64,000 nucleotides of DNA from Karalla daura (Eukaryota; Chordata; Actinopteri; Chaetodontiformes; Leiognathidae), in NCBI GenBank assembly GCA_029224185.1, contig CM055188.1, positions 31,272,900-31,336,899 on the forward strand, given 5' to 3'. The translations under genes were made by a program, and so were the position numbers. This document shows, one piece after another, positions 44,620-59,000 of this stretch. The notes below the pieces were generated by a model, which saw only the letters and a program-made list of their open reading frames with translations, was not told the origin of the DNA and ran no database searches. Every line of letters starts with the position of its first letter. Position 1 is the stretch's first letter.

Positions 44620-45640
44620 AGCTTTTACTTTCCTGCAATGTTTTAAATAACAAATGTAATTTAGCTAACTGATATTCATATATTTCATATTTTTTTGTCT
44701 CATGAACAGACATTAATGTGAAAGCTTTATTTTATGTTGCTGAACTAGATGTTTTTTTTAGATGATGACATGTATATATGTAGCTATGGATAGTAAAATA
44801 TATAAAATATTCTACCAGTTACTGCTTCATGTTTATTCAGATTATTCAGAAATCTTAAGATGTGCATTCACTGCTTGTTTAAATGTTGCTGACACACTGG
44901 TTATCACTGGTTATCACACTGGTTATAATCTTGTCCTCATTAAAATTTTGATTTTAAGTATTGAAATTGAATAAGTTAATATGATGTGTATATGATACAT
45001 GATGCAATCCATACTGCCACCAAACCACTTTTTAGATCACTTTCTTCACATTTTGTTAATTTTAGCTGTTGTAGTTCTCATTTTTAGTTCATTTTATTCT
45101 TTAGTTATTGTTTATTTAAATATCAATATAGATGTAATATTTACGATTTTGGTTCAGCATGCAAATATCAATTTGTTACCATGGATAAACATTTTAACAA
45201 TTACTACATATAACAATTGTTTCCATTAATTTCTGTTCCAAATGACAAAGCTGTGGCAAAGTATGACAAGAATGTGCTTAATATTTTATAGTTGAATTTC
45301 AATATCAGTTGTTTAGCAAGCCATGTAAAGTGAGGTGATCACATGATCGGCAGACAAGATTACGTGTGGTTGCAAGTAAGATCCAGAGGATGCCAGATCT
45401 GTGTGTAAATAGACACGAAAAAGTAGTATTTCCGAAGGGCCTGAGAAATAGCATTAGCATTAGCACATGGTGCATTACTAATGAAATCATGCCCCATTCA
45501 GTTACTTTCGGTCAACTTTAACCCTCTGATCGATTATATTCAATAATATGCAAGTTAAAGAGGTAGGACTCCAAGAGTCAGCAGCTGGTTGCCTTCCAGT
45601 CAACGCACTGGGAATCACTAACCCTATAAAAGTTGAGAAC
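44620..45640. other. Spacer between receptor C and the dynein gene
   Basis: AT-rich, no gene or bounded repeat recognised. This is the boundary between the receptor array and the dynein gene. Confidence 0.5.
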
Positions 45641-45675
45641 GGTCTATGTGTGGGAGCGTCGACTGCGTATCAACC

Positions 45676-45689
45676 GTTGCCATGACAAC
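45676..45689. promoter_or_regulatory. RFX-type X-box upstream of dnah10
   Basis: GTTGCCATGACAAC is an imperfect palindrome matching the X-box consensus GTNRCC-N(0-3)-RGYAAC with one mismatch in the second half. It lies about 130 bp before the dnah10 ATG. RFX factors switch on ciliary genes through such boxes (established knowledge), and dnah10 encodes a ciliary motor. The local sequence is also CpG-richer than its surroundings. Confidence 0.65.
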
Positions 45690-45792
45690 GGACAACAGCA
45701 ACGGAGCGGGAGCGTTACTGCACTAACTTGAGACAGAGACGCACATAATATGACAGCAGGGACAGATTTCACTTGTTGGTTTAATCCTCCCA

Positions 45793-45918
45793 ATGTGCGC
45801 GACTTGTAATCAACTAAACAATGGTCCACGACGATTTACGGGTGGAGTGGATCAGACAACGAGTGTCTGCCGGCTTCAACTTGTCGGACGGTCCCAACTG
45901 TTTCGACGAACTTCTTAG
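45793..45918 (+). other. Possible overlapping upstream ORF of dnah10
   Basis: An ATG at 45793 opens 41 codons that end at TAG 45916-45918, in the +1 frame relative to the main ATG at 45821. It matters only if transcription starts upstream of 45793, which the sequence cannot show. Confidence 0.35.
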
Positions 45919-48900
45919 TCGGGACGATGGAGACGAGGAGACTAAAATCATCAGGTTTTTGAACCTGGTCTCCGAGGAGCCCACTCCATCCTACCTGATG
46001 TTCTTCAGAACCGTCAGGGAGGAGGAGATAGAGGTCGAAATAGCAGCTGGTGAGTTGAAAAAGCACACACAACTTAAATGCTTATCCAAAGTTGAGTAGA
46101 CTGTCTTGGTTAATTAGTTCTAAGACGGGTCTTGATTGAGAGGCTTGTAGAGTAAATTATTGTTTGTTGTTTTGTTTATAACTTCAGAAAGCAAGGAAGA
46201 TGGGGAGTCAGAGGAAACGTCAAAGGACATATCTGAGCCCACTCTAAGCTTTGTGAGAGCAAACGTCTTGTGTCCTTGTCGTTTATCTGTGGCAGATAAG
46301 TAGATGAGAACGTTTTGTAAACCTGTATGTTTCTGTGTTTTCAGAGGATTGAACTTCACATCTCTGTAGATGAATACCCAGAACGATTTCTGAGGTCTCC
46401 AGTTTTCTACTTCATTAGGTGCAAAAATGGTGAGCTGGCAGTAATATCAGAGCAATAAACCCACCTCAAGCCACAATGAAGCACTAAGCAATGATTATTT
46501 CTGGTTTATACAGAAACCATTATTGAACCACTTGATATGAAAGAGGCCAATGACCTGATGCCCAAGCTATTTGATATAGGCATGCAAAGTGGAGACCCCA
46601 TTGAAGCACTGTGCGACAAACTTGCACTGGTAAGTGATGTCAAAACAACCAACACCAACGTGTGTTAAAAAGTCCAATCAAGATTCCCACATGTCCTGGG
46701 AAACCTGGGATGATAGTGGCACATTTTCCAGTCATAGAAAACAAATGGAGGGGGGAAGCATGTTAGAGATTATTTCAAACCTGTAGAACCGTCTAAGTTA
46801 TAGCCATTAGCCTACATATATTTTAAATCATACTTCTGGAGAAAGGTGAGGAACAAACATGTAAGCAATCTTGATAAATGTACAAAATGACACATGTCCA
46901 ATAGAGATGTCCTAGAAAATTATTTAAAGAAACGAGTGGGAACTTAGCCAATGTTCTGAATGAATGATATGGGTGGATCTTTTCACTTTGCCTCTTCTCA
47001 GGTGTATATACCACTGCTGACTGCTCACCAAATGAAAATAACTGGGGCTGGATATCAGAGTGAGAGTGATTCTTCTGTGGAGGCCAGTCAAGAGGAAAGG
47101 GGCGAGAGAAATGTGAAGAGGGTTACACAACTATCTGGGCGTGATGAGATGCTTAATAGTGCCTACAAGTTTTTAGCAGAAGTCAACACAACTCTCCAAC
47201 AAGTCCTCAAAGGTTTGTTATGTGAACTATGACAGGAATTTGTTATTTGGCATAACAGGCTTTTTGTGTGGAGTTTGGATGTTCTTCAAGTGTGTGCTTT
47301 TGGTTCTCTCTGTGTTATCTCCTTATAGTTCACAGTGCTAACTACTCACCATCTGCATCATAAATGGCACTATCAGACTACCTGACTTTTTTTATTTCTT
47401 TTCAGCTAAGAATAAGCTGCACATACCCGAACTTGATCTGCAGCAGGAGGTAGATGTGTTGCTTTCAGATTCAGAGATCGTGGAGAAGTTGGAGCAGTGT
47501 ATGCTGAACTGGCAAACTCAGATCACTGTTGTGCTTGAAGAGGTGCTAAGCAGAAAGCCACAGGTTTGTGACCTATTCTCAATTTAAACATTAAACCAAG
47601 GCAAGTCTGTTAATAGCACAGTTCACAGGAACAGCGCAAAACAAAGTTATTGCATAAGTCATGGCATGTAAAACACAGCATAAAATCTGTCTCCATGTGA
47701 CATATTCACTGTCAATTTCCTCCAGGCGCCAGGTCCTTTGGGTGAGCTGGCTTTTTGGAAGGACATTCTTTTCACCCTGAATACTCTGAACGAAGAGCTT
47801 CAGCAGCCAATGGTTAAGAAAATTGTAGATTTGACAACGAAACCATGTGCCAGTGTTGTTCAGACCCTTGAGGCAACAATCTTCAGGCTTAAAAAATTCC
47901 TGAGTATGGCAGGCGATAATGTACGCCAACTTGGCATCATGGAAAGACACTTCATGGTAAATTTTTGCTGAATATCCCTACATTCTCTACTTAATATTGG
48001 TAATGAAATCAGATGTTTGACGTGAACATGTAATAAAGACTTAAACTGTGTTATTTGTTTGTTGTAGGATCTGGCTACTGGGGCAAACCTTTGCTTGGTC
48101 AGGGACAGCATCACTCCTCTGATGGGATGCCTCGAATTTGTGTGGATGGTGGCTGCCTACTATAACACCAATGACCAATTTGTCTCACTAATGGAGCGTA
48201 TTTCGTGGCAGTTGTGCGATCGGGTGGCTACAGTCATCAATATTCGCACCCTGTTCAGGTATGTGTGAATGCATACTTATTTCAATTAAATTAAATTCCA
48301 CAGCTGAGGTTTTACATCAGAGCTTGGTCCGAATGTGTAACTCTGATGGGGTACTTAGGGACCCTAGTGATAACTAACAATGTCCTGTCATTGACAGAGA
48401 AAAAAGGGATGTGGCCAAATGTAAGGTGCATGATGGCAAGCAGGTTCTGGAGAAGTGGAAGTCATGCTATTTTGAGAAGCGTTCTGAGATTGAAGATATG
48501 GGCAAGGGAAACCGCTGGGAATTTGACCGTAAGAGACTGTTTGAGAAGACTGACTACATGGCGTCCATCTGCCAGGACCTGTACAATGTTGTTGAGGTCA
48601 GTGCTCACAAGCTTTTGTAATAATCACCCCACTTTCAAAAAAATGGGGATGTATATGAAGGGGATAAAATAAAAACACAATCTAGGATAGGATTACTAAA
48701 CAAGAATCCAAGAAACTAGAGAATTAGATAAGTAACCCTAGGTTAGCAAATACAGGCAGGTGAGGCAGATATGAGGCCCTTGCTAATCAACAATGCATGT
48801 GGTCACTTCTCACAGAAAATCACATACTCACTGAGAACAACAGACACATAGATAGACAAGGTTAGTGAGGGAGAGGTAAAACTAATCAACAATCACATGA

Positions 48901-51900
48901 TCTCTTGCAGATTTTGAGTGAGCTTTACAACATCTTTGGGCCAGAGCTAAAAAGTGCAATCGCTGACCCAAAGCACGTTGATGACGCACTGCACAGGGTG
49001 GATTGTTTGGTCTTACTGTTTGAGACCATCTCTTTTGAGCCTTTCAACATTGCTGAGACAGTCAGCTGGAAAATGATCATGCAAGACTTCAACACTAGGG
49101 TGGAGGTGAGTTTGGGATCAATGTACCAGTTTGCTGTTACCAATAAAACTGCATGATTTATTTTCTGCCGTAATTCAATTAGTAAGCTTATTCACTTCTA
49201 ACTTTTGCTCAGGGTCTTGAGGGAGAGGCCATCCAGTTCATTGATCAGTGTATTAAGACGCTGCGCTCCTCGACAATTGCCCTAGATATGCTCCAGAAAT
49301 TCAGACACTGTACCCGAGAGTCCATCACCAACCATTTATTGAGACTGCATTCTGACATTGTGGCTCAGTATTGCAGAGAGGTACTGTACTGTGATGCAAA
49401 ACACATACTGGTTAAATCTAGATAACAATCAATGCTTCTGCTAATCAGTACACAAATACATGTATTATTATTTGTTTTAGGTGGAATGCATTAGTGAGCT
49501 GTTTGAACTGCACAAGGACAACCCACCAACAGATATGGATTCCTCTGTGGCAGGAGTCATCAAATGGGCAGAGTTTCTCCTCAGCAAAGTTAGAGACACC
49601 ACGGTTTCTTTCCTTAAAGTCCCAGGATTGCAGCAGAATGAGCAGTTCCAAAAGGTGAGTTTTTGTTTTCACTCCTTGACCACTGTACCGGTAATTATAA
49701 AACAGTTAATGCTGTTAAAATATTACATTTTTGTTGATAAAAAATTTCTTCGTCTGCACTCTGTAAGGCATTGGACAAGTTCAAGGAGTTGTCACGTGAG
49801 ATTAAACACTATCAGAAAATGAAGCATGACAACTGGAAAACTGTGTCACTTCACAAACTAATCAGCTTAGTCAAAAATCCCCTGTTGCTCATCACTACCA
49901 AACCAGACCAAAACCAGGTACAACTAGCATCTATCCTGTATTATTTATTGAAGTATTTGTAGTAGTATTTATTTGTCAGTCAATTCACAGAATTGTGTAA
50001 CACTGTGTGTTTTTTGTGCGTTTTCAGCATGCCCAGCAACGTGAGCGCAGCCATCCAAAGGATGAGCGATACATTGTCAACTTTGCTCCAGAGCTGCACA
50101 CAATGATTAGCGAGACAAGGTTGTTTCTATTGCAGGGCTACTCTTTTCCTGAAAAGTTTCAAGCTTTTTTACTGGATGACGCATTGATCAGGTGACTACA
50201 CTCAGCAAAAACTAAGTAGGGAGTTTCTACCTTTCCACAAAATTACCCCTTGTGTATGTAATATCTGGGCTGCCCTGTTTTAACTTTGGTTCTTAGGTAC
50301 CCTCTTGATCTACACCATGTCATCAATCGCTACCACTCTCTGATGGACAATCTGAGCGAGGCAAAGCACATGATACTGGAGCAACAGATAAATGCAGTTA
50401 AAACGCAGCTGCTGATGGGATGCAAAAGACTCAACTGGGTGTCTTTAGGTAGGTGTTCATACAGGCTACAGTATCTCTGACTTGATCTTTCCACGTTTGT
50501 GTTTCCCAAACATTATTCTTGTTTGTAGATCTGAAATTGAGATGACATATGCTTGGTTCTAGGTATCACTGAATTCATCGCTCAGACCTCCCAGGCTGTC
50601 TCTAAGTTTGAGTTGGTTGTCTCTCAGATTGAGAAGAATGAGAGAGATATTGAATCCAAGTTGCAAGCCATTGGGTTGGCCAACTTACTGAAACTTCCTG
50701 TCCCAGATAAAACAACCGACCTACCAAGTACAGCAAATTGAAGGATATTATCCACTGGGTGTAATATGCAGTTGTGTTGACTATATATAATACTGTCTTT
50801 TCAAGGTGTCATTCAATTCTGTGCTCATATTGAGCAAGCGAGGACCAAGACCATGAGTTTACTGACAAGGAAGTACTCTGACATCGGGCCCCTCCTCACC
50901 AAAACAGAATATATTGCCATGGAAACCAGCACCGGCAACGCTAAATGCATGGCAGATTATTATGCATACTGGGAACGGAGGGTACTGGACTCCCTTGTAA
51001 AAATGGTGCTGAGGTAATTGCGTGAACTCCTTTTAGGGTTTGCATCTTCGTGGGCAGTCACTATTTCTGTTTGCTTGTGTATGTAGCACAGTATATATAT
51101 ATTTCCAGCCATTGTAATAGCCCTTTGATATCCACATTTAGGAGTGTCCAGTCCTTTAACATGGCATTGATGGGAAACACAGCTCTTTTCAAAATTGATG
51201 CCATCCTATCTACCCCTAAGATTGTGTTGCAGCCCCCAAACAATGATATCTACAAGCAGATCATGAGCTGTGTCAAACGCTGTGTAGAGAGCACCAAGGT
51301 TGGTCATGATGATTCTTCAATATCTCTGCATTTGAAAAAAAGTCTTCTAAACCATCCTGTCTATATTTCTCTGTCGCAGCAATTTGTGCGTTGGAAGCGT
51401 GGGAGCTGTATTGAGTGCCCACCACAACAAGTGGATGGTGAGGAGGTGATATTTACTTTCTGCAGTGACTTGTGGCCAAATCCTCACATAAATGAGATTG
51501 TTGGAACAGTGTCAGAGAACATCAAGCGACTGCTCCTCTCTGTGGAGCGATATCTCAACCACTGGGAACGCTATCGGCCCCTTTGGGGAAAGAACAAAAC
51601 CACTGTCAATGAAAAGTTTGCTGCAGCCAATCCATCCTGTATCCTGTATGATGACAAGCTGCAGTTCCTCTCTGGCATCAAGCAGGAGGTGATGATGGAG
51701 CCCCTGTTTAAGAATGAGCATATCATCCAACTAAACCAAGAACCTTTGGCTCTAAGTGTGCAAGAAATTGCTGAGTCCTGGATCAGCTCTCTTGGTAGCC
51801 TGCTCAACAAGCCTTCCAAAGAGGATCTCTTCAGTTTGAGAGATGAATTCATGGTATTTAACCTGTTTACATTCTGTCATGCCAATACTATATATATCTT

Positions 51901-53066
51901 AAAGTTAAATTAATCTTATTGTTTTTCTATACAACAGCAACTTTCCAAGATGCTGAAACAGAGCCCTGACACTTTTGAAAGCCTGAAGTCTGTATTAAGT
52001 ACCATCTCAAATATCAGAGACATGTCTGTAGATGTGGAGTTGAGATTCACTGACTTAGAAGAAAGATATAGAACCCTGGCCATGTACAAAGTAAAGGTAC
52101 TGTGTGATTATTGTTACTTATAGTTCTTTAAAGGCACAAATTGAGATTGTTTTCCAAGCTGAAATTTTCTGTGTGTAGGTTGGAGAGGATGAACTGGAGC
52201 TTGTGGCCAACATTGGATACATGTGGACTGACCTTATCACAGAATCCAGACAAGTGGATCGGAAACTAACAGATGTCAAGAAAACATTTACTGCAGTAAG
52301 ATCTTAACCCTTCGTAGTTACATTAAATATCATGGATATAACATTTAAATTTCTATTACCACTACTCTTCTCCCTCTATCAAACTCACAAGATCACAAAG
52401 GAGAAGGATGAAGAGTTCAAGCAGGAGTTGTCCATCTTTGCTGAAAGCTTCAACATGCATGGTCCTGGAGCTGTAGGAGATGATTTGGAAACAGGTACTT
52501 GACCCTTACCTGTATTTGCAAGAGCCATTCTATAATGTGTGATATAATGTCTTGAAATGCAGCAGAGGAACAAGTTTGCATTTTTCTTTCTATAGGGCTG
52601 GCCATAATGGCAACATATGAGGCAGAACTTGCTAAGGTAGTGGCAGCACGACAGGAGCTTGCAAATGCTAAGAAGCTGTTAGAACTTCCAGTCACCCCAT
52701 ATCCAGAGGTTGTCAGCATTCAGAAGGACATGCAGAGCCTGAGGCAGATATATGACATCTATAAAGCTCAAAAGGTCAGATATACTGCTTGTCAATTAAA
52801 AGTAAAGTTGTTTATCTTGACACATCAACATCAACATATCCTTAAATCTTTCAGGATTCAAAAGCAGAATGGTCTCAGACCTTATGGGTGGATTTAGACA
52901 TTCAGGTTCTACAAGTCGGAGTTGATGGTTTCATCAAAAGATTGAGGCAGCTGCCCAAAGATGTGCGTCAGTTACCTGCAGGCTTCTTTCTGGAAGGACA
53001 TCTGAAGGAGTTCAAAGAATCGCTGCCTCTTTTGCTAGACCTGAAGACTGAGGCTCTCAGAGAGAG
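45821..53066 (+). other. dnah10: dnah10 exons 1-24: N-terminal tail
   Basis: Exons: 45821-46049, 46188-46252, 46345-46429, 46514-46629, 47002-47212, 47406-47563, 47726-47956, 48068-48258, 48398-48596, 48911-49105, 49213-49380, 49481-49654, 49768-49917, 50028-50191, 50297-50448, 50563-50727, 50806-51013, 51142-51298, 51380-51853, 51938-52096, 52179-52295, 52392-52494, 52596-52774 and 52855-53066. This is the cargo-binding stem, which attaches the heavy chain to its partner chain and intermediate chains in the arm. Exon 19 (474 bp) is the largest. The acidic ESKEDGESEE in exon 2 is probably disordered. Confidence 0.75.
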
Positions 53067-56000
53067 GTTAGTCTGCAATGGAACACAAACCTAAAAACGG
53101 TTGATAATTAAGATTAAAATATTGAATGTCCACTGACCACATTCTTAATATGTTAATATGATGAGGAAGATCAAGGAAAACGCAACAAAAAAGTTCTTAT
53201 CTTTCTGCCCACAGACACTGGAAGCAACTGATGGACATGACCGGAACTAACTTTGAGATGAAGTCTGACAGCTTCACACTGGAGAACATGTTTGCAATGG
53301 AGTTGCACAAATATGCAACTGTAATAGGTGACATTGTCACATCTGCTGTGAAAGAGCTCAGTATTGAGAAGGTGAACATCTGTTCTTTGTCATTGACTGG
53401 ATTTAGAGTTATGTTACAGTATGTAGAGTTAGTTCATAGTCATCTGTGCTTCCAGGGAGTGAAGGAAGTGATGGAGACCTGGGAAAATATGGAGTTCAGT
53501 GTGCTGCCATATCTGAAAGGAACCCAGAAACGCGGCTATATTCTGGGTGCTGTTGACGAGATCATACTAAATGTGGACAACGATGCCATGAACCTACAAA
53601 GTATGGGGGGAAGTCGCTTTGTGGGACCTTTCCTTGGCACCATTCAGCAATGGGAAAAAGACCTGTCTCTTATCAGTGAGACGATAGAGGTCAGTGAAAA
53701 CAGCAAAATCTCTGGTTGTAATGAGGCTGACCCCTACTTAACTCAACATTTCTCGCACAGGTGTGGTTACTAGTACAAAGGAAATGGATGTACCTGGAGA
53801 GCATATTCATTGGTGGCGACATTCGCTCACAGTTGCCCGAGGAAGCCAAGAAATTTGATAACATAGACAAAAAGTTTAAAGAAGTGAGTGTTAACACAGT
53901 CTTGTCTTTATAAATCCAAAGTGGAAATCAGAACATTAAATTGTTTCCAATATGATTCTTTTATGTAGATAATGAGCACCACGGTGAAGGCTCCAAACAT
54001 TAAGCGGTGTTGCTTGGTTCCTAACCGGGTATCAGAGCTGCAGTCCCTGAGTGATGGTCTAGAGAGGTGCCAGAAGAGTCTCAATGACTACTTGGACTCC
54101 AAGAGGAATGCATTTCCTCGCTTTTTCTTTATTTCTGATGATGAGCTGCTTGGCATTCTTGGGAGTAGTGATCCCACTTGTGTCCAGGAGCACATCATTA
54201 AGGTATGGGGGATGAACAAAATACCTTTTAATCATATGTGTCATGAACCATGAAATGTGAGACAATTTCTCTTTTTTTTTGTCGGATAAGATGTACGACA
54301 ATATTGCATCTCTGAGGTTTGATGTGGAAAGCGATGGGGAGTCAACAGTTGGAGCCATGGTTTCTGCTGAGGGTGAGGTGATGGAGCTGAAGAGCCCTGT
54401 CCCAATAGAGGGCAAGGTTGAGGATTGGATGATGGGAGTTCTGCTGGAGATGAGGAGGACTAATAGGCTCATCACCAAGGAGGCTATCTTTCGCTACTGC
54501 AAAGACAGAAGCAGGTTTGTGTATATTCTACATGTGGAAATTATTTTGCCTGTGTGTGTGTGTGTGTGGGCGGGGGTGGTGGTGGGGGAGTGAGCCATAA
54601 TGACTTTGTTGTTTCTGTATCTCTCAGGGTCGATTGGATGTTCATTTTTCAGGGCATGATGGTCCTGGCTGCAAATCAGGTGTGGTGGACCTGGGAGGTA
54701 GAGGATGTCTTTAAAAATGTGAAGAAAGGAGACAAGCATGCACTGAAGACCTACGCAAAGAAAATGCACCAGCAGATTGATGAGCTGGTAGCACGCATTA
54801 CACAACCCATGAAAAAAAATGACAGACGAAAGATCAACACTGTGCTAATCATTGATGTCCATGCAAGAGACATTGTAGACAACTTTGTGCTACACAGGTA
54901 AGTTTAGCAAAAACATAACTGCTTTCATCTCAAACCATTGTGTGACTCATAGGATGATAAATGTCGTTCCAGTATAATGGATGCACAGGAGTTTGAGTGG
55001 GAAAGCCAACTAAGATTCTACTGGGTCAGGAAAGATGATGACCTCTTTGTGCGCCAGTGCAGTGCTTCATTCTCTTACGGTTACGAATATATGGGGCTGA
55101 ACGGTCGATTGGTTATAACCCCACTGACAGACCGAATCTACCTGACCATCACACAGGTACGACAAACTCAACTAAACACCCTGGCACAATTGGTGTGTTG
55201 GTTTTTCTTGACAACATGTATGTTTGGGTCTCTATTTATGATGAAGGCCCTCTCCATGTATCTGGGTGGAGCTCCTGCAGGCCCAGCTGGAACAGGAAAG
55301 ACAGAATCCACCAAAGATCTAGCCAAAGCTTTAGGCCTACTCTGTGTGGTTACAAACTGTGGTGAAGGCATGGACTACCTGGTAAGGAGCTGAAAAAGAG
55401 CCACTAAAAAATAACTTGGTCTCCTCAACCTGATGTTTTTTCAAGGGCCCTTTGTAAAGAAATCAGTTTATTTCTTCAATTTATAAAGCATTGAGTCTAT
55501 GATGTATGGCCCACATAAAATAGATTTCATTTTCAATTTTGAATTTGAAAATGAAATTAAAAAATATATATTGAAAAATTGTAAAATTCTAACTCCAGTC
55601 ATTTAATTATCAGGTGTATGAGCCAGAAATATACTCTCAGGGCCTGATTTACTGAATCTTTGCGTGTATAAAAACATGTCCAAACTTGATGTCACCTGCA
55701 AAAAAATGTGTAAAAAAAATGTGTAAGCTGAACTAACAGCACGCACTGTGGATTGCGTTTTCAAAGTGAGGAAAACTGCACGCGCTGGCCATTTAGCACC
55801 TTGGCTTTATTGCATATGCAATATGGGGCGTCTGAAAGGAAGGTGCAAATCCTCCCAGTTTGACGCACAATGGCTGCAGAAAAACGAATTTTGATTCGGA
55901 ATTATTTTCTGCGAGCTGTTAATGGTGTGTTTCTTTTTCAATCAAAAGAAAAAAAAGAGAAGAATAACCGCTGTCAATATGACATCTCTGTGGCTCTATT

Positions 56001-59000
56001 TTCTTGGTTGTTTTTTTGCACCAAACACAATTAACAGCAGTTTTACACAGCGTACAATGCGTAGTGGTCCTGTGCTCTCCGGGCCTCCATCTCCCGTTCC
56101 TGCCAGTCCCTCAGACCCAGCCACTGCCTGCACCGCAGCTCCCTTTCCTCTACTCAGTGACTGTGTTTCCATCTCTGGTCCAGACAAGGTGCTGATCAGC
56201 TGTCCAGTGTGCACAGCAATGGCGCGAGTGTCCCACCGGAGCGCATGAGCCAAACTGGCCGTACTGGCCGTTCTGGACACTGCTCGCACCTCTTGCACAA
56301 TCACCAGTGATCGAGAGCAGCAAACTGTCAACTTTGTTCTGCCAGATGTGTTTGTTTACCTCAGCCACAAGGTCTTCCAACTCCAGGGAATCATATTAAT
56401 TCTTGCTCTTTTTCCCTGCTCGCTACGATGGAAAGGCTGACAGCGCGCAAACCCCTCATTTACATTCTGCTGTTTGCACCTGCGTCACTGCGGCAATTTC
56501 CCTTAGTAAATCACCCGTAAAACGCACGCAACCAAGCATGCAAAATCTTACCGGGAGCACGCAATTAACTTAAAAGCCCCTTATCTGGGATCTTAGTAAA
56601 TCAGGCCCTCAGTTACAGATAACTAACCTTTAATTGTACAAAGCTTTGCACTATTTGTCTGTGTTCATGTCAACTGTACCATCTGTTTTGTTGTTCTTTC
56701 CCCTTATTTTTAATCTGTTGTTTGCTCTTTGTGTGCAGGCCGTTGGTAAAATCTTCTCTGGCCTGGCTCAGTGTGGAGCCTGGGGCTGCTTTGATGAGTT
56801 CAATCGCATCGATGCCTCTGTGTTGTCTGTCATTTCCTCCCAAATCCAGACAATTCGCAAAGCTCTCATGCTACATTATAAAAGGTTCAATGTAAGTCTA
56901 TTGTGGTTATGCAAAACTGGACATTTTCAGTCTCTATATGCAATAGAGTTAATACCCTGTATTCCTCCATCAACTACCTCAGTTTGAAGGGCAAGAGATA
57001 AGCCTGGACGACCGCATGGGTATTTTCATTACCATGAACCCAGGTTATGCAGGACGCACAGAGCTGCCAGAATCAGTCAAAGCTCTCTTCAGGCCTGTGG
57101 TGGTCATTGTGCCGGATCTGCAGCAGATTTGCGAGATCATGCTTTTCTCCGAGGGCTTTCTGATGGCCAAGGTAAGGGATGTACGGTCAAAATGCAGGTG
57201 ACACTTTCAGATGATTCTCCCAGTGTTTAACAGCTCAAGACATAGATATATACAGTAGCTTGCTTACTGCTTACCTAACTAAACCTACAGTACATACATA
57301 ATTTTATTTCTTCACTTTTGCTTAAATCAGGTGCTGGCTAAAAAGATGACAGTACTGTATAAGCTGGCTCGTGAGCAGCTGTCCAAGCAGTCCCACTATG
57401 ACTTTGGCCTGAGAGCTCTGAAGTCAGTCCTTGTAATGGCGGGAGAGCTGAAGAGAGGCTCACCGGACCTCAGTGAGGTACTGTCCAGAAAACTACCATT
57501 TCATTTACTAAAGGAAGCATCTCATTTTTGCTTAGGCTTAGTTACAGTTACAGTTCAAAATCTGTTTATTTAGAGCAAACGATTTTCAATCAGAACCATA
57601 TTTTACACTTTAACCTTTGTGTTTGTAGCTTTGTCTATCATCAGTTATTTGCCATTCTTTCATTTTTTTCCACTGCAGGATGTGGTGTTGATGCGTGCTC
57701 TCAGAGACATGAACCTTCCAAAGTTTGTCTTTGAGGATGTGCCTCTGTTCCTTGGGCTGATCTCAGATCTATTCCCTGGGCTGGACTGCCCTCGGGTTCG
57801 CTATCCTGACTTCAATGATGCTGTGGAAGAAATCCTACAAGAGGGAAAATATGTTGTACTGTCTAACCAGGTGTCTTAACAGACTATTTTATTTGATTCC
57901 TTGAGAGACAGGTTATAACAATATAACATATAACAATATATGTTAGGTGTTTATACACATTTTCTCTGTGTGTTTGGTGGGTCAGGTGGACAAAGTGGTG
58001 CAGATGTATGAAACAATGATGACAAGACACACCACCATGGTTGTGGGCCCAACAGGTGGAGGAAAATCAGTTGTGATCAACACATTGTGTCAAGCTCAGA
58101 CCAGGTCAGTGTGGGTTTTACTAAAATGGCTGAACTCAAAAGTGACCTCTTCTGTCTTTATTAGCGAATCACCCCTTATTATATATAATATCACAGATTA
58201 GGTTTGCAAACCAAGATGTATCCCATGAACCCTAAAGCCATCAGTGTCATTGAACTCTATGGCATTCTGGACCCCGACACTCGAGACTGGACTGATGGGA
58301 TCTTATCCAACATTTTCCGTGACATCAACAAGCCCACTGACAAAAAAGAGCGCAGGTAGATAAAACTGATTATTCGTTGAATCTCATTGCTTCGTGTTTC
58401 AGATTGAAAAAAGAAAGAATTTCATTTTGTGAATTGTATGAACTTTGATACACAGGTACATCCTGTTTGATGGAGATGTGGACGCTCTTTGGGTTGAGAA
58501 CATGAACTCTGTGATGGATGACAACAGGCTGCTCACTCTAGCCAATGGAGAGCGGATCCGTTTACAGAGCCACTGTGCCCTGCTGTTTGAGGTTTGGCTG
58601 ATTCTTGTTCCTTGTTCTGTTGTGCAAAGCATTGTGCACATCATCATGATATTTCACCACCACAGGTTGGAGATCTACAGTATGCTTCCCCTGCCACAGT
58701 TTCCCGCTGTGGGATGGTTTTTGTTGACCCCAAAAACCTCCGGTACAGCCCACATTGGCAAAGATGGGTGATCCAGAGATCTGTACGGGTATGGAAAATA
58801 AACAATGCAATATATAGTGAATGTAATCTTTATAATGGGGATAATTATAAATGAATGCTATATTTCTTATGCTTTCCAGGAACAGGAAGTGCTGAACATT
58901 CTGTTTGAGAAATATGTCCACAGCTCTGTTGACATGATTTTGGAAGGTATTGTCGATGGCAAACAGGGCAAGAAACTGAGGACTGTTGTCCCTCAGACTG

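Noticed and set aside
48346..48672. Frames overlapping dnah10 exon 9 as separate genes
   Set aside because: They overlap the exon in another frame and show no splicing or domain of their own.
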